Source: Coriaria nepalensis (taxonomy: Eukaryota > Streptophyta > Magnoliopsida > Cucurbitales > Coriariaceae). From it: 64,000 nt of DNA. The stretch is taken from the NCBI GenBank assembly GCA_027186245.1, contig CP114484.1, forward strand, positions 9,868,001 to 9,932,000, given 5' to 3'. Below, in pieces: positions 46,901 to 58,861 of the stretch. The position numbers were made by a program, and so were the translations under genes. How positions within the stretch are numbered: position 1 is the first letter of the stretch; every line of letters begins with the position of its first letter. Under the pieces are notes generated by a model. That model made no database searches. It was not told the DNA's origin and saw only the letters and a list, made by a program, of their open reading frames with translations.

Positions 46901-49900
46901 GAGAAATAAAGAGAGAAATAAATAAATAATTAAATAAAAAGATTCGGTTGAATGACAGGATTAGATGGCAGTAGCATAGATGCGTATGCCAAGATGGATG
47001 TGTAATAAAACAAATAAGAATAAAATTAGGAATGATAGGATTAGGAGATACCTAATTATAGCCTCGATAGTGATAGAGGACAAAATTAGGGAGATATATC
47101 TAACATGGTATGGTTTGGTTATGTACAGAGGAGACCAAACGCATTCCCAATTCGATAAAATTTAGATTGGTAGATAAGTGGTGGGTGTAGACGGAGGGGT
47201 AGGTCATTGAAAACTTGGATGAAGGTGATGAAAGAAGACATCCTAAATTTTGGATTAGATGATAATATGTGGGAAGATCACTTAGCTTGGAGAATCAATA
47301 TCCGTATAGCCGACCTCAAAAAAATAACAAAAATAGGCTCTGATGATGATGATTCAATTGAATGAAGGAATCAGCTTATTGGTAGTTGAATCGGCTTATT
47401 TACAAGACTCTGGACATTCTGTCACCTAGCAGTTTCAACCTCATACAATTTTTTTTTTTTCTTTTTTCGAAATATAGAAAACAAGCAGAAGTGAAAAGTT
47501 TACCTTGCTGGTTATGAGCTCAGCGTGCTTCACAAGTAGCAAGAGTGTGTCACCGCTAGCAGTGCTCAAGGCAGGAATAAGAGCTGGTAGTGTTGATAAC
47601 TCGAAATCATTTTTATCCTAAAAATTTAAACATCATTTAATTATTCCAAGAGCTCTCCATCCTAGCGAGCTTACAATATTATAATGAATGATGCAAGACA
47701 CCAAGACAGTAAAACAAATTTCAGAACATCAATTCAAAATTCCCGTCAAATCCAGATGATGTTACTATGATGATAATCCGAACTTATACCAACCTTTTTC
47801 AGGATAGTTGCAAATATGTTTTTTTACCTTTGAAATTTACTGTTTGATCTAAGTTACTGGAAATTATTGACTAGTTCGCCTACTATGATTAAGGGTGCAT
47901 ACTGGTATGGTAGCTAAGACCCAAAACAACCACTTAGTGACAGAGGAAGTAAGGATGAAGATTTGCCGAGATTTATTATCTTTTATCATCAATATCACTA
48001 CCATAATTATTGTTTTGTGTTTATATTTTGTTAGATTGCAGCCAAACACATGTCTCACCTTAAACAACGCCACTAATAAAGCAAAATCGAGAAATGACTG
48101 ATAAAAATCATATGCTTGGCAAAGTAACACATCAAGGAAACCGAACATCCAACTACCAGCCCACGGTGTTATACCTGAGACTCTGCTATTGTGAGAACCA
48201 TGGGCAAAATCATGGGTTGCATCACCAAATTCCGAAGTTCGGCACAAAGAGGTGGGAGGACCTGCACAAGATTATAAAAAGCTCGTTTACATAATCATTT
48301 GAGAATTCCAAGTGTGAGGATAAGGACTAGAATATTTATTATGTTGGCAGAAAAGTTAAGCAAAAAAAAAAAAAGGCAAAGAAACTGCATGTCACGATCT
48401 TAAATTCCGTTTACATTCATGTTTGCATGACAGAGATTGTTGCACATCTAAGCTTTACAAATCCTTACTGTAATCAAGCATTAATCTGCTGAATATCTAT
48501 ATATCTTCCAGTAAAAATATTAGACTATGAAATTATTGAGGAAAATAAGAAATTGCAAAGTAAAACAGAATTGAGATTTTCATTTTCCAATATTTTTGTT
48601 TCCATAAATTTCAACATCAAAAGGAGATAACCAAGTATAATAATCATCATCTAACCCCATTCTTGTTATTTTCGGGGTCGGCAACACGGATATTAGTTCT
48701 CAAGTTATGCAATCTTCCCACATATTATGACTTAATCCAAAATCTAGGATGTCTTCTTTAACCACCTTCATCCAAGTTTTCAACAACCTCCCCATCCGTC
48801 TACATCCTCTACTTTCCTACCAATCTAAACTTCGTCGAATTGGAACCGTGTTTGAAAACATATGAAAATGCCGAGAAGTCAAAGATGTAAGCATCAATTA
48901 GTCTATAAAACTCAAACCTTATACCGCAATACACGCGAGTCAAAATCTTTCCACATTCCAAATAAAGCTTTTAAAAATTCCGACTTTTGCATGTTATCTC
49001 TTTCCTGTAGACAATGAAACAGAAGATTTATCACAACTAGCTCCACCTAGAAACAGAATATTAATCTTCACAGATTGATAACAGGAAATAATATCCTAGA
49101 AACATCTTTCAGTCAAGCTATAATCAGACTCATACAAGCATGTGGTCAAGAAATCGAAGAGCACGCAACCTCGTGTCATCTCGGAAAAATGCTGAACCTG
49201 CAACAAAACAAAACATGGATAAGTGGAAATAGACATTCCCACTCCAAGCTTTCATGGAAGGAAAACTTTATACTTCCATGACAAGTAAAAAGTTGTTATC
49301 AAGTATCAAGGCAGAGCAAATCCAATTACTGCTTCAGCACAATAACGAAACATGATACATTATCCGTAAACGCCCAGGCATAAGTAGCCTTCACCAAGGA
49401 TCTCATGAGTAGCATCGAAATAAAAAGTTGTTAACATTTAGCATTTGCAGTCTTTGACTTGATCAAGAAGGTAAGGGATAGTGAATTCCATTTATTGGTT
49501 ACTGAGCATAAATAATGAACTTTCAGATTTGCAAGCAATATAATGGATGAATGGTGAAGACAAACAATTTCCCTAAAGCTGCAGAAAGAGCCCGTAACAT
49601 GAATTTACTAATGATAAAACTAAAGCAACTGTGCACACCTGGCATACAGATGCATTGTACATTTCTCCAAGTTGAAACATTTTATGTATTTTGCAAAGCC
49701 CTTGATTTTGGGAGTGGGGGCCAACAGAATTAGGTCTTAGAAGTTTATTTTACCAGTGAAGTCCATTGCGGTTGGCCGGAAAGAGTCATTTGTTGAAAGC
49801 ATTCTTTGCAAGTCTGGAACTAACTCCATTGGGATAGTGGAAAATGCCTCATTGGATAAGTAATTTAATGAATTCATGTACTACAAATGAAGAAAACAAA

Positions 49901-51916
49901 AGTTAATGACAAGATTACAGTGAATGTCATTGAGCATGTTTTCCATTTAATTCTATCTTATACTAAAATGCAGCATTCTTTGAGAAGAGAAACACGTAGA
50001 GATATTTGTAGATATACAATATATATAAAATTAACTATGCATCAACATGTGTCAATCCTGGGAAAACAAAAATAAGCGTACTACAATTTAAACCCATTTC
50101 TTGCTCCAGTAATTGTGGCTATGTAAATGACTAACAGAAAGAAAGTTGGAAATACCATTCGGAGGTTGTTGTGGCAGTCAAACAGAGGCTTTCTAGCAAT
50201 CAAATGGTAAGCGAGGCATCCGAAACTGAAAATATCAGAAGAGCATCCGGCAGCAGATGATTTGCTACGAACCAATTCAGGAGCAGTGTAATTCAAGGAT
50301 GGCTGGAGGGGCAGTACAGAATCCTCAACATCATACTCCTGTGCAGTTCAAATCAAATAAGAATCTTGTTACCCCAAATTACTCACAGATGGAACTTAAT
50401 TCATCAAAAAACATGCTCAATGACGCAGATTAGAAACCCAATAATCAAGCCAAGTGAAGGCTGTGGCACAAGCAACAATTTGGATGCAAAGAAGTGGATG
50501 TATGAAGATTAGCAAGAAAAAACTATAGACTACCAACCAACAATATATAATCCCATAACCATATAATTAAACCAAAGTATGATATCAGCACACCAGATGA
50601 CAGACACGATTTTTAAAATGCCAGGCACAACTAAAATGTATATGATAGGAACGACTAATGAAATCAACATTGTTCCCCATTATTATCAAAGGTATGACTC
50701 ACAGCATAATGGAAACCCTGTGTATCAGTTGAGGCCTGATCTACTGCAATTGTAAACCCAAACCCAGCAAGCTTCCAAGCTCCATTTGAAGTAATAAGGA
50801 TATTCTGCAAGTTACATATTCATTGTTACATATTAACACCATTCATCACTCCACAGTAGAAAGTCTTGCACTAATTAAGAAGAAGCAAAAATAATACATG
50901 CCATCCTTGCAACTTATTTCTACATATTTTGAGATGAATGGAGACAAAAAATAAAAAAGTTTTAACCTCAGGTGAAATAGCCCGATGAATAAGGCGTGCA
51001 TTGTTATGGAGAAAATCCAAGGATTCTGCTATCTGGAGTAGACCGTGCTTCACCTCTAACAAGCCCATCTCCTGTAAGTAACAACATTTCAGCTAGCTTT
51101 TCTTTTTTTTGGTTTTTTTTTTTTGCATTTCTATTTCTGGAGCTGTGTGCCCTTCAATATGAAAAGCTTTCTAAATCCTTACAAATGACTCCATTGTTTT
51201 ATATGGCCACTATGTCACACTTCAAACAACAGCATCCTATAGCAAGGCAACTAAGACAAATCTAAAGTAATTACAACATTAAATACATGGCACATTAAAC
51301 AAGATCCAAATCGGAAAATCATCTTATAAGTTAGCTAACTCTAAAATACTCATGCTCTCTAAAAATTCATCCAACATAAACTAATAAATAATCTTACAAA
51401 CTCATTTTTTGAAGCCATTACCGTGCCGTTGAGCTCCTTGGGCACCTTAGCAATATTATCCACATTCCCAAGCACATTAGCCACTGAAGCGAACAACGGC
51501 TCTGTCACCATCGCCATAGCATTCTTGTTCTCATCCAGAGCCTGCACTACATGCAACACGCCTGGATGCCTCAACCTCAACAATCTCCCTGCATCAGCTC
51601 GAATCAAATCAAAGAAAGCATCCTCTGCCGCTTTAGACAGACCAGCTCGGACACGAGCCTCCGACAGAGCCTTCTTATCCAAAACCCAAACGCATACCGT
51701 CGGGTACTGCTGAGCGCGCGTAGATTCACGCGCCGCCCTGGCTGAATACAATTTCCAAGCAAGACCTGGCCCTGCTGAGCCGATCTGGTCGAGGAGCTCG
51801 TAATCCATGAGGGCCTTGGGCCCGGTCACCTCCTGTACAGTTGTCTGAACGGTTTTTTCAATAACCGCCGCGGTCTTGGCTAGGGCCTGCGTTAGGGTTT
51901 TGATATTCAAAGACAT
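43951..51916 (-). CDS. SCYL2: SCY1-like pseudokinase SCYL2 (plant SCYL2A/B type)
   Basis: Fourteen minus-strand exons give 916 residues in frame: 51916-51422, 51071-50967, 50804-50703, 50338-50156, 49880-49754, 49197-49136, 49004-48918, 48261-48175, 47617-47504, 46133-46005, 45556-45494, 45325-45164, 45053-44935, 44866-43951. The N-terminal half is a kinase fold lacking the catalytic residues: VCVW (74-77) where VAVK-type Lys is expected, HRA (194-196) instead of HRD, GFG (214-216) instead of DFG; APE (253-255) is kept. The middle has HEAT-like helical repeats (about 360-600), with [17 protein letters not shown] typical of SCY1 proteins. The tail is long and Ser/Asn/Gln-rich with WPPR motifs, an arginine-glycine run ([10 protein letters not shown]) and a leucine end PPLLDLL, a possible clathrin/adaptor-binding LLDLL box. 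In Arabidopsis SCYL2A/B (about 910 residues) associate with clathrin and trans-Golgi/endosome traffic and are needed for root-hair and plant growth. An upstream in-frame ATG at 51967 would add 17 residues; MSLNIKTL matches the family. Confidence 0.95.
46975..47345 (+). mobile_element. LINE remnant in SCYL2 intron (between exons 9 and 10)
   Basis: Plus-strand reading shows the C-terminal tail typical of plant L1-type ORF2 products: [33 protein letters not shown]. The downstream sequence up to about 47345 continues the element's 3' end. It is antisense to SCYL2. Confidence 0.75.
48637..48850 (-). mobile_element. Second LINE remnant in SCYL2 intron (between exons 7 and 8)
   Basis: Read on the minus strand this matches bases about 47142-47345 of the first LINE piece at roughly four in five positions by eye (shared TTGAAAACTTGGATGAAGGT and GAAGACATCCTA). 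The two pieces are in opposite orientation, about 1.4 kb apart. Confidence 0.8.
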
Positions 51917-52560
51917 TTTTTTCTGCTCTTCGTGGAAACTTTGCTGATCAGGAACAAGAGAAAACAAGGACTGCGATGCAGAACAAGCCTGTATACTTAG
52001 AAGAATGGGAAAAAAAAAATTGAAAACAGTGAAAGGCTTTTCTGGTCTCCTATGGCGGAAGAGAATGAAAGATGAGAAAGTGGCGGGAATTCAAGAGGAG
52101 ATGAAGGCGGGAATTCAAGAGATTGTTAGATCAGACTATCAGAGCAACAAAGAAAGCGCTCTGTGATTCCATCTAATGTCATTTGCTTTCTCTGTCCTCC
52201 CTCCTCTTTCCTTGCTTCCTTCCTTTTCCAGGGTTTTCAATTTTATTTTTTTTATTTATTTTTTATTTTTTATTTTTATTTTTATTTTTTTTAGGCATAA
52301 GTATTTAAGTGGGCGTCTGATTTATGTAAACTGTAATTTTTGTATTATCTTAATTAAAACTAACGCGACTTAAATAAAAATTGACTATTTTCATTTTATT
52401 ACATTTTATTATATAGTAAAACGGTTAAATATAAAATTATTTTTCTAATATAGTTCAGTTGTTCTCGCCTATCGGTCCTCTCTATCTCCGTCCACGTCAC
52501 AGAAATATTCTCCATTCTTTGCTTTGCTGTTCAACTGGTTCTGTGCGTGACCTGAGGCGG
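51917..52560. promoter_or_regulatory. Shared divergent promoter region of SCYL2 and CNX7
   Basis: SCYL2 (-) and CNX7 (+) start on either side of this stretch of at most about 650 bases. It contains a T/A-rich block (52235-52290) and, near 52490, CCACGTCACAG with an ACGT core of the kind bound by bZIP factors. Bidirectional control is inference. Confidence 0.5.
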
Positions 52561-52686
52561 TGGACTGATTTAGCAGCTGCGGCGGTGGCTTCGGCAATTG
52601 GTGCGTAGCTTCGATTTGTACTTTTTATTCCGATCAATTTTGCTCCGTATTTTATCTGTGCCGGAGTCTGGGATTTGATCTGTGTC

Positions 52687-52741
52687 TTTGTGAGCTTGCG
52701 AGCTGATTGAGATTGTGAGCTTGCGAGCTGATTGAGATTGT
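52687..52741. repeat. 25-base tandem repeat in CNX7 leader intron
   Basis: GTGAGCTTGCGAGCTGATTG... is present twice in a row, followed by a third partial GTGAGCT. It lies downstream of a probable donor at 52609. Confidence 0.88.
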
Positions 52742-53557
52742 GAGCTCATCGAAACCGGACAATTCCGTTCGAGACGGCTAAAATTTCTTTAGTTTGAGAT
52801 CTCCTCGAGTGTTAGGAATTTTTAAGATCCATATTAGTAGCTGAATGTCAATGTATCTGATTCACAAATTTCGAAGTATCTCCGTAATCGCGTATCAGTA
52901 ATAGTTTTATTATTCCCGATTATAAGTTTCACTCTGAACCGATTTTAGAGAGCCAGGCAGGTGGCCATGGTACACAATTTAGAGAATTCGAGTTAATTTG
53001 GTGGAAAGTCAAATTTAGACCTGGTTAGCTTTAGCGAGTATAATGGAGCTTGATCAATTATTGAAGATTTTCTTTGCTTTGCATCTTGAAACCTTTATTC
53101 AAACTGGGGTTTTGAAATGCAGCAAAAGGAAATCTTTAATAGCAGATGGAGGGTGGTGAGTATAGTTCGACCAACCCGATGACATTTGTCAGAACTCGGC
53201 TCTAAGAATCCATATTTAGCTTATGAGAAGTTACTACTCTGACCATTCTAATACTAGGATATGACTGCATGAACATGTATGTCTTCTTGATCGGTAGTTG
53301 ATAATATGTTTGGGAACTTGGGATAGGAAGTCTGTTTAGGATTGTCTGCTTTTTGGGGATGTAATACAAGTGTCTCTCTCTTGTTTCGAAGATTTTTCTG
53401 CCAGAAAAATTGTTACCAATGGCTTCCTTTGATTTCATAGTGTGCATGAAAACCATATCTGCATCTGGTTCATTAAAAACCGAGTCTTACTTAAAGTTAC
53501 ACATTTCTATCATCTTTTGCTCCAGAGGAACCGTGTGTCATATTTTCTGATTCATCC

Positions 53558-53866
53558 ATGGAAGGAGGGAGTAAAGCTGAAAATACAGACACCATAGCCG
53601 AGGAGAACAACAGTTCATTAGTTGAGATAAAGGTATTGTTCTTTGCCAGAGCTCGAGATCTTACAGGCTTGACTGATTTTCCACTGAAGGTGCCTTCTGG
53701 TAGTACTGCATTAGATTGTTTAAAAAGGCTGGTGGCCCAATTTCCAAGCCTAGAAGAGATCAGTGGATGCCTGGTTCTTGCTTTGAATGAGGAATACACA
53801 ACTGAATCAACCCTTGTTAAAGATAAAGACGAGCTGGCTATAATACCTCCCATTAGTGGTGGGTGA
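53558..53866 (+). CDS. CNX7: Molybdopterin synthase sulfur-carrier (small) subunit, MOCS2A/CNX7
   Basis: An uninterrupted frame of 102 residues with a beta-grasp (ubiquitin-like) fold. [16 protein letters not shown] starts the domain; [28 protein letters not shown] ends it. The terminal Gly-Gly is the residue pair that is thiocarboxylated by CNX5 and hands sulfur to precursor Z in the complex with CNX6, giving molybdopterin in the cytosol. Arabidopsis CNX7 is about 96 residues, so this start fits. A splice from a small upstream exon would add 14 residues in frame: ATG at 53146, donor after 53155, acceptor before 53526. Upstream non-coding exons from about 52500 are likely. It is transcribed away from SCYL2 and towards the acidic-protein gene. 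Confidence 0.95.
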   Translation: MEGGSKAENTDTIAEENNSSLVEIKVLFFARARDLTGLTDFPLKVPSGSTALDCLKRLVAQFPSLEEISGCLVLALNEEYTTESTLVKDKDELAIIPPISGG

Positions 53867-54907
53867 TAAAAGCTCAATTGCATCTGGTCATGAGCAACCG
53901 AGATACTAATTTCTACAATGGCTATCAATGTAGTTGTGCATCCTTTTTCTCCCCAAACAGTGTGAATGATTATACACTTTGTTCCCAAGTATAAGACATT
54001 TTATGTGACATCCATGATGAAGTTAATTTTCAAATTTGAACCACGTAATGGCTAGAAATAGTGCAGATCGTAGCTTAATAGTAGCCTAAGAAATAACGAG
54101 AAATATTTACATGATTATCTATGTAATCTTACAAATAAAAATATATTATGTATAATTGATTCTGTGATATGATTTTATTTGTTAAATAACTGATTTTGTT
54201 AAATAATATGATTTTATTTATTAAATATAAATAAGTAAAATTATATCACGAATAATTAATTTTATAAAATGATATAATTTTATTTATATAAGAAAAATAT
54301 GATATGATTTAATTTTTTAAATTAAAAAAAATAATATATGATTTTATTAAACGATATGATATAATTTTATTAAATGACACAAAAATAATAATAATTTTAT
54401 TAAATAAAAACAGAGGGAATCAATAATATATGTAATATAAGCACGCAAAAGAATTTGTCAGTACCAACTGCTACAAGTGGGGACAATGATGGCATCACAA
54501 AATAAAGAAGGTGGAATTAGGGACAACATCATGTCTAAATAATTAATTAATGCACAATGGATGCTGAACAATAACTGCGGCAAAGTCTAGTAACACAGAA
54601 CTAATATTACGTATATACTCAATAACAGGAACAGAGGATATGAATATATATATATAATACATAAGAGAAAGAAGCCAATCGATGATACCATAATCTGTAT
54701 TTTACACGTATACTACGCAAAAGCTTCTCAGCTTGTTGTTACACAAGAAATGAGGGACAAGGAGAGACAGTTTTATTGCACAAACCATAGGTACATAACA
54801 TCACACAGAATCGATATGTATATAGCAGGAAGTATGTTCATGGCCAGACTAGCTCCCTCCTGAATGATATACATACTTTACTTTGTGGGAAAGAAGAAAA
54901 AGAATCT
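53867..54907. other. Convergent 3' flanks of CNX7 and the acidic-protein gene
   Basis: No gene seen. 54090-54420 is highly AT-rich with repeated ATATGATTTTATT-like words; the rest is probably 3' UTR of the two convergent genes. Confidence 0.6.
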
Positions 54908-56519
54908 TTATCTCATACTCATGGCAGGCCAGGGGTTCACTCCAGCAGCTGGCAGTAGAGGCCGTACAATAGGGACCCGCCTCACCACTGAAAATGCTTC
55001 GTTAAGACGCACCGCCTTACTCATAAATTGAGACATCTTCTGCAGAACATAGTTCAGTATATTCATGTGAGAGTTAGAAATCTCACACAGATGAGTTATT
55101 TACTAGAGAAAACGAATTTATACGTTTCTCTATCTCTGGTTAGGACCTAGGAGTAGTAGCTTGAAACAAGTTTCATGTCAATATCTTCTAGAGAAATATA
55201 TTCCTTCCTCTAATAGGATTTCCAACCAAATGTTTATTGGAAGAAACCGTATACTGTATATGCATAGGTAAAACTTGTTTCGAACGTTTTTGTCATATAA
55301 TCTAAACTGTTCGTATGAAGAAAAAGGCCAAATCAACTTTTTGTTTCCTTATTGGCAGTATAGAAATATGCAAGTAAAACCTCCAGATTGCTGCAAGACC
55401 TAAAAACAAAGAGAGTGCAGCCACCTACTGAGAAGAATGAATTAGATAAGTATACCACCAGGAATGATAAATAAACATGAAAGCCAATCTATGATTCTAT
55501 CTAAATGAACAGTAGATTAAATCCTCTCTACATTTCACCAGTTCATAAACTTGGACCAATAAGAGATGAAAAAGGGGAAGAAAAAAACAGCCGACCTTAT
55601 CATCGACAGTAACCTTAAGCTGCAAGCTTTGGTTCATCCTCTTCATTCTGTAGAGTCTCCTTCCCAGAATAACAAAGCCCATCACCGCAGCCGCCACAGA
55701 GAAAGACCAGACAGGGTTAACCCTCAAGACACAGTACTTCAAGAGCTCAAATGGAACCTTCCACCACGCCACCCTTCTCTTCCCTTCTCCATCAAATTTC
55801 GCAACAGATTTCACTTCTTCTCCCGATAATTTTTCGTCCTTTACGACCGAGCTCTCATCTTCAACTTCCGACCCAATGCTCGAGTCATTTCCGTTCACCA
55901 AATCACGCTCCTTTCCAACATCCTCAAATTTCATCAACTCATCTCCACCCAAATCATACCATAATTTTCCCAGTTCCTTATCGCGGTTCTGCGTTTCATC
56001 CAGCTCTTTAAAATGGAACTGGTTTTTAGCCCTCGCTGTGAAATTCATATCACTTTTTGGATCAAAACCGGTTGCCTTACTCTCATCGGGTCCCAATATC
56101 TCCAAATTCTCGTTCTCAGTCACTTGGCTCTTCACCGTGTCTGAAAGAACCGATTCGATTTTTGCATCAACCTCGCTAATTTTACGCTCACACGATCGAT
56201 CACTACCTGAATCGGACCAGAACTCCCCTGAATTCTTCCTCGCGTACCGATTCTCCGAGCCAGGATCGATCCAACTCGGATTGTCCGACTCAACCGATCC
56301 CTCCTCACAATCCGAAACAGCCTTGGCGTACCTCCCTTGATTCTCAAGAGAAAAGTAATCGGCCCTGATCAAGCTCTCAGAGTCGGAATCACCCTCGATT
56401 CCCTCAAAATGCCCGGAATTCTCAACAACCGACGCCACCAACGGGAAATCGAGGCCAGAAGCGTCGGTGTTGTTGAGGACTTCCCAATCATGGAAGTCGG
56501 CTTCGACTTCCCTACTCAT
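54908..56519 (-). CDS. Acidic protein with C-terminal membrane segment, unknown function
   Basis: Two minus-strand exons (56519-55596 and 55039-54908) give 351 residues. Residues 1 to about 250 are acidic, Ser/Asp/Glu-rich and look disordered. One hydrophobic segment at about 271-287 (WSFSVAAAVMGFVILG) is followed by basic residues. The conserved tail in exon 2 has QFMSKAVRLNEAFSVVRRVP and RPLLPAAGVNPWP. The layout and the tail match a plant family I remember only as uncharacterised (At4g10080-like). The sequence DWEVL near the N-terminus (residues 11-15) and LWYDL before the membrane segment both fit the W-x-x-L form of an ATG8-interacting motif with acidic neighbours. A role as a membrane-linked selective-autophagy receptor, like the ATI proteins, is a hypothesis only. 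Exon 1 alone would read through into the intron and stop at 55497. Confidence 0.85.
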
Positions 56520-57702
56520 GACAGCGGAAGTGGTGGTGGTTGCAGGAGGATCAGATCGGTCAGAATCTAAACCCTAATCCTAGCAATCAGAACGCGAAAT
56601 GAACAGAAAATACCAGATTTGAATCGTGAGTAGCACTATAAAATAGCGCCGAATTCTTAGGTAACCTACTTTCAAAGGAAAATTGATTCTCCCTCACTCT
56701 CTCTAACAAGTTGCAGTTGTAAATATACAGCGCAATCCTATCCATACCGTAACCCCCGCCCACCTTTTCTCTCGTCGGGGTCCAGACGTCGTTTCCCCAA
56801 TTATTTTTCGTTTTTCTATTTTCTACCCCACAGATTAAAAAATTCAAAAATTTGTAGATCACTGTTTTTAACCTCTACAAATTATGTCTTGATCAACATC
56901 AGTTTCTGACAGTTTGTATGCATAAGAATCTAGTACACCACAGCCTCATGTTATAAAAAAGTAGTAATCATATTAATAGGTTAAACTATATTTAACCCCA
57001 CATACCTTAAAAGATTCTCTTTAAAATATTATAGGTTATAAAGAATATCCTAAGTAATATATAAAAAGGATTTATTACATCTTAGATTAAAATTATTTTT
57101 TCATCCATCAATTTCTTTTCCATCATTTATGATAACTCCTTTAGTCCAAAATAATTTTTATTTCTATTTATATAACTTTTAAATTTAAATTTTATTGTAT
57201 CAATTTCACTCTTAATCATTATTTTTATTTATTTATTTTTAAAATAATCTTCTTTATATTTTTCTACTACCATAAAATTTCTCTCTTATAAAAGAAATAA
57301 AACTAGATTTCATATGATTCGATAAGGACCCAACAAAAAAGAAAGTTATTTCTCGATAGTGAAGGGTGGCATTGGTAGGTGGCAACAGTGGTGGATGTGA
57401 TGGTAACGGTGAATGAGTGAATTGATGAAAAAAAATTAACATAATTAAGTGGGTAGAAAAATGTAAAAATAAAATTTTGGGATTGAAAATATAAAAAATA
57501 ATGAGTGTGAAACAAAAAAATAATTTAAAAGAAATGTTAGGGAAGTATAATATTACTTTTATATATGATTTAAGAAAATTCTTTATAAAGTATAATAATT
57601 TAAATAATATTTTTAATACGATGATAATTCAAGAAAATTAAATATAATTTAACTGTAATAATAACTTCATTACTTTTGACTCAGGAATGTTTAGGCAAAC
57701 TT
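56520..57702. other. Promoter side and AT-rich intergenic
   Basis: The leader and promoter of the minus-strand acidic-protein gene are at about 56520-56800. From 56880 on the sequence is AT-rich, with a T-rich to GGTGG-containing patch (57100-57480) that resembles the patch at 240-600; both may belong to one short repeat family. No gene. Confidence 0.5.
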
Positions 57703-58480
57703 CTAAGTGCAAGGATGCTGATGACATTCATTGGGGCCAAATCCAATCCTTTTGGCACCCACATCGTACACAATCTCTAGTGTCTTATGTTGCATATTGC
57801 CTGATATCGTTACATTACTATCGTTGTAGTTCTTATAAAATGCTAGACAGATTTGGGAATGTGATACCCTTATGGCCTGATTAGCTATAACAAGTATCAA
57901 ATATGTTATGCTTTGCTCCCTTTGAGTAATCCATCCTCTTAATGAACTCCCTTTTGCATGCATCATATACTTCAGACGGTAGTCGAGTCATCTCACTTCT
58001 CAGAATTAATGACTGCTTTCAAGTTTAAGAGTGTTGCTGTAAAATTTGACAACTTAAATCAACAATGGCTATGCCATACAAGTGTAGCCGTCGGATAACT
58101 AAAGGCGCATATTTTACCGAGTCCATGACTCTTTTTCCAAATCTAAGATAACCTGTAAAACTAGACACAGGAGGGAGACATTATGAAAATTCGTCTGTAT
58201 TTTTGTGACGCCAAAGAAGAAATCATTGAATGTATCATGTGGCTTGAAGGGTAGCTTTTCCATAGCTCAATTTCCGACAGACTTTTGACCACTATTAGCA
58301 TAACGTAGAGCAAAGGCACATGATGGTGAAGATTCAGTGCCTCTATCACTGACAGACTTTTGATCACTATCAGAATATGTTGCCATAATGGTCATGTCAT
58401 GCATTACTTTTCATCTCTTATAGAGCATTTATATCTCGTTAATGTGTAGTACTTGCCTTAGATTGGGACAAAATGAGGAG
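57703..58480 (-). pseudogene. Pepsin-like (A1) aspartic protease pseudogene, 3' part
   Basis: On the minus strand the C-terminal end reads TISGNMQHKTLEIVYDVGAK and RIGFGPNEC, the usual end of plant atypical aspartic proteases. Before it, in other frames, come MTRLPSEVYDACKREFIKRM and NIFDTCYS (about 57990-57890), FGKRVMDSVKYAPLV (about 58135-58090), and CAFALRYANSGQ and DTFNDFFFGV further up (about 58310-58200). Where the second catalytic IDSGT motif should be, the sequence reads INSE. Stops and at least two frame changes make it inactive. The N-terminal lobe was not found. Confidence 0.75.
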
Positions 58481-58861
58481 TCCCAATCTGTCCCAATCTA
58501 AAGGAGCATATGTTATAAGATACGGTAGGAAGAAATGTTTGGTGCTCCAGTACAGTTCGAAGATGTGACTTACACCTTGTCCAAGTTAGGGACTACTAGT
58601 GTCAAATATGAAGCGAGGCTCGTGTGTGTGCGCGCCAAGTCCCAATGACATGACGTAAATCTGCAAGGGGGATGATCACGCCTCGCTTTCTAGGGTTTAT
58701 GAGGCTGTTGGACCTAAATTTCTTGTTAGACTCCTTAGAACTGGTATTCTCTACCCCTCTGTATTTGATACGTACATGTGAGACCAAACAGAATGAAATG
58801 ACTAGTCATACTGCTTGACTGAGCGTTGATATAAGAATTCATCTTAAGGCAACCTTAATGA

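Noticed and set aside
55751..56340. Open frames of up to 154 codons on the plus strand
   Set aside because: They lie antisense to the acidic-protein exon, whose biased acidic/Ser codons leave the opposite strand open; no domain or start context.
57000..57700. MITE with terminal inverted repeats
   Set aside because: The T-rich left and A-rich right parts look complementary, but no defined inverted ends could be fixed by eye.
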